In this document: piece by piece, positions 63,501-64,000 of the stretch
How the letters are laid out: each line of letters opens with the position of its first letter
Numbering within the stretch: position 1 is the stretch's first letter
From: Pseudomonas luteola NBRC 103146
GTDB lineage: Bacteria > Pseudomonadota > Gammaproteobacteria > Pseudomonadales > Pseudomonadaceae
DNA length: 64,000 bases
Reading direction: 5' to 3'
Assembly: GCF_002091675.1 (NCBI RefSeq)
Contig: NZ_BDAE01000005.1
Coordinates: 1-64,000 of the forward strand
The notes under the pieces: generated by a model
The model's input: the letters and a program-made list of their open reading frames with translations, nothing else
Told to the model about the DNA's origin: nothing
The model's database searches: none
Position numbers and translations under genes: made by a program

Positions 63501-63529
63501 ATCCGAAAGGGGAGCGTCAGCATGTCTAA
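60512..63529 (+). CDS. soxA: Sarcosine oxidase alpha subunit SoxA
   Basis: Protein of 1005 residues, the normal length. In order: an N-terminal 2Fe-2S-ferredoxin-like fold region, an NAD-binding part with VVGAGPAGLAAALAAARSGA (near 172-191), and a C-terminal GcvT-type folate-binding domain from about 600. The folate domain captures the methyl group as methylene-tetrahydrofolate. The enzyme makes glycine, hydrogen peroxide and the one-carbon unit. The start overlaps soxD; an earlier in-frame ATG inside soxD is rejected. It overlaps soxG by eight bases. Confidence 0.95.
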   Translation: MSQVNRLTHGGRIDRRQPLTFTFNGQRYQGFVGDTLASALLANGVDVIGRSFKYSRPRGIVAAGAEEPNAIMQIGSTEATQIPNVRATQQPLYAELVAASTNGWPSVNNDLMGILGKVGGKMMPPGFYYKTFMYPQNLWLTYERYIRKAAGLGRVPTEVDPDSYDHMNQHCDVLVVGAGPAGLAAALAAARSGARVILADEQEEFGGSLLDTRELLDGQPADEWVAKAIAELEATPDVTLLSRATVNGYHDHNFLTIHQRLTDHLGEKAPMGQVRHRVHRVRARRVVLASGAHERPLVYANNDLPGNLVAGAVSTYVRRYGVAPGQKLVLSTNNDYAYRVALDWLEAGREVVAIADARQNPRGAWVEEARAKGIRVLTGAAVTEARGSTRVTGARVVAIDIKGFRTTSPGEWLSCDLIATSGGYSPVVHLASHLGGRPLWREDIQAFVPGPAPQKRVCAGAVNGVFALGDVLADGFEAGATAAGEAGLKPVAGEVPRAEHRFEEPSLALFQVPHEKSTARAPKQFVDLQNDVTAAGIELACREGFESIEHVKRYTALGFGTDQGKLGNINGLAIAARVQNKAIPEVGTTMFRPNYTPVTFGAVAGRHCGHLMEPVRFTALHGWHVKQGALFEDVGQWKRPWYFPKAGEDLHAAVARECKAVREKVGILDASTLGKIDIQGPDAREFLNRVYTNAWTKLEVGKARYGLMCKEDGMVMDDGVTACLADNHFLMTTTTGGAARILEWLELYHQTEWPDLKVYFTSVTDHWATMTLSGPESRNLLAELTDIDLDKDAFPFMSWKEGTVGGVPARVFRISFTGELSYEINVQADYAMGVWEQLIEAGKKYGLTPYGTETMHVLRAEKGFIIVGQDTDGSVTPQDLGMGWAVSMNKPFSFIGKRGMNRQDCLKADRKQLVGLKPVNPKAVLPEGAQLVFNTQQSIPMTMVGHVTSSYYSASMGFGFALAVVRGGLGKMGQKVYAALRDGTFVEAEIVSSVFYDPKGERQHV

Positions 63530-64000
63530 CGTGAACGTTTATCAGCAGCGTCCCGCCGGACCTGCACGCGCCGAATCCCCCTTGTTCCATGCTGAGCTCG
63601 ACAAGCTGGCGGGCCGGAGCGTTGGCAGCGCAGGCGTGACCTTGCGCGAGAAAAAGCTGCGGGGCCATTTGGTCCTGCGGGGAGAGGCCAGCGATACCGG
63701 CTTTACCGGTGCGTTCGAATCCGTACTGGGTTTGGAGTTGCCCGCCGCCCTGGGCTTGACTGTGAAAGGTGAAACCTCCCTGCAATGGCTGGGGCCGGAT
63801 GAGTGGCTCCTGATCGTTCCGCAGGGCGAGGAGTACTCCACCGAACTGAGCCTGCGTGAGGCGATCGGCGATCGGCATATTTCCATTGTCAATGTCAGCG
63901 GTGGCCAGACCCTGTATGAGCTGACAGGACCAAATGTACGCAACGTCCTGATGAAGTCCACATCCTACGATGTCCACCCCAGTCAATTTCCGGTAGGCAA
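63522..64000 (+). CDS. soxG: Sarcosine oxidase gamma subunit SoxG (partial, runs off the window)
   Basis: The frame begins at ATG 63522 inside the end of soxA (8-base overlap) and is still open at the window edge after 159 codons. The full gene is usually about 200 codons. It reads MSNVNVYQQRPAGPARAESP, then SLQWLGPDEWLLIVP and a GcvT-like TLYELTGPNVR. It is the structural gamma subunit of the tetrameric enzyme. Genes beyond it (purU, fdhA in P. aeruginosa, as I recall) are expected next. Confidence 0.93.
   Translation, partial: MSNVNVYQQRPAGPARAESPLFHAELDKLAGRSVGSAGVTLREKKLRGHLVLRGEASDTGFTGAFESVLGLELPAALGLTVKGETSLQWLGPDEWLLIVPQGEEYSTELSLREAIGDRHISIVNVSGGQTLYELTGPNVRNVLMKSTSYDVHPSQFPVG

Overview
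The window looks like a chromosomal segment of a Pseudomonas-type gammaproteobacterium (Pseudomonadaceae; no species is claimed). The main reason is a nearly complete choline, glycine betaine, dimethylglycine and sarcosine catabolic region in the gene order known from Pseudomonas. Supporting signs are an RsmY-type Gac/Rsm small RNA, CioAB, DctBD and a GbdR-type regulator. I see no insertion sequence, prophage, integrase, CRISPR array or rRNA.

Left arm (1-12.4 kb): a DctB/DctD two-component system, a multi-pass GT-C-like membrane protein of visibly lower GC, and an XRE-type regulator divergent from a large LplT/PlsC/acyl-ACP-synthetase fusion that recycles lysophospholipid. Then come a small hypothetical gene, a DUF808 membrane protein, a 29-codon candidate microprotein gene and tRNA-Thr(TGT).

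Betaine block 1 (12.4-31.1 kb): betA, betB, betI and the choline/betaine ABC transporter cbcV, cbcW, cbcX are on the minus strand. They are separated by strong hairpins that could set the mRNA ratios. An operator-like array of three 12-bp repeats at exact 21-bp pitch lies upstream of cbcX. On the plus strand are gbdR, a structured intergenic RNA candidate, a dipeptidase-like gene, a DUF5943-like gene, dgcA, dgcB and the alpha and beta subunits of a dedicated electron transfer flavoprotein. Together they import choline, oxidise it to betaine, and pass demethylation electrons from dimethylglycine through ETF to the quinone pool.

Middle (31.1-57.2 kb): an 830-bp AT-rich non-coding region carries three perfect and several near-perfect DnaA boxes. 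After it come a HAD phosphatase/DUF2141 pair, a chemoreceptor and a secreted protein. The divergent gbcA/gbcB pair (glycine betaine monooxygenase) follows. Next are a LysR regulator and an operon of a 2-oxoglutarate/Fe amino-acid-hydroxylase-like enzyme with the AzlC/AzlD amino-acid exporter. A signalling patch holds three diguanylate cyclases around rsmY. Then come cioAB, a PepSY protein, a CHAD protein, a K+ channel-like protein, polyphosphate:AMP phosphotransferase, a methyltransferase, a DUF2238 protein and a TIM-barrel isomerase-like protein.

Right end (57.2-64 kb): glyA, soxB, soxD, soxA and a truncated soxG convert sarcosine to glycine and then serine, with one-carbon units captured on folate. 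This completes the pathway begun by gbcAB and dgcAB. Related 30-40 bp palindromes (core GTGGGT/ACCCAC) lie in the gaps of the betaine genes.

The most rewarding items are the orphan DnaA-box region, the 21-bp-phased repeats upstream of cbcX, the LysR/dioxygenase/AzlCD unit with its palindromic operator candidate, and the structured RNA candidate at 22.6-22.8 kb.
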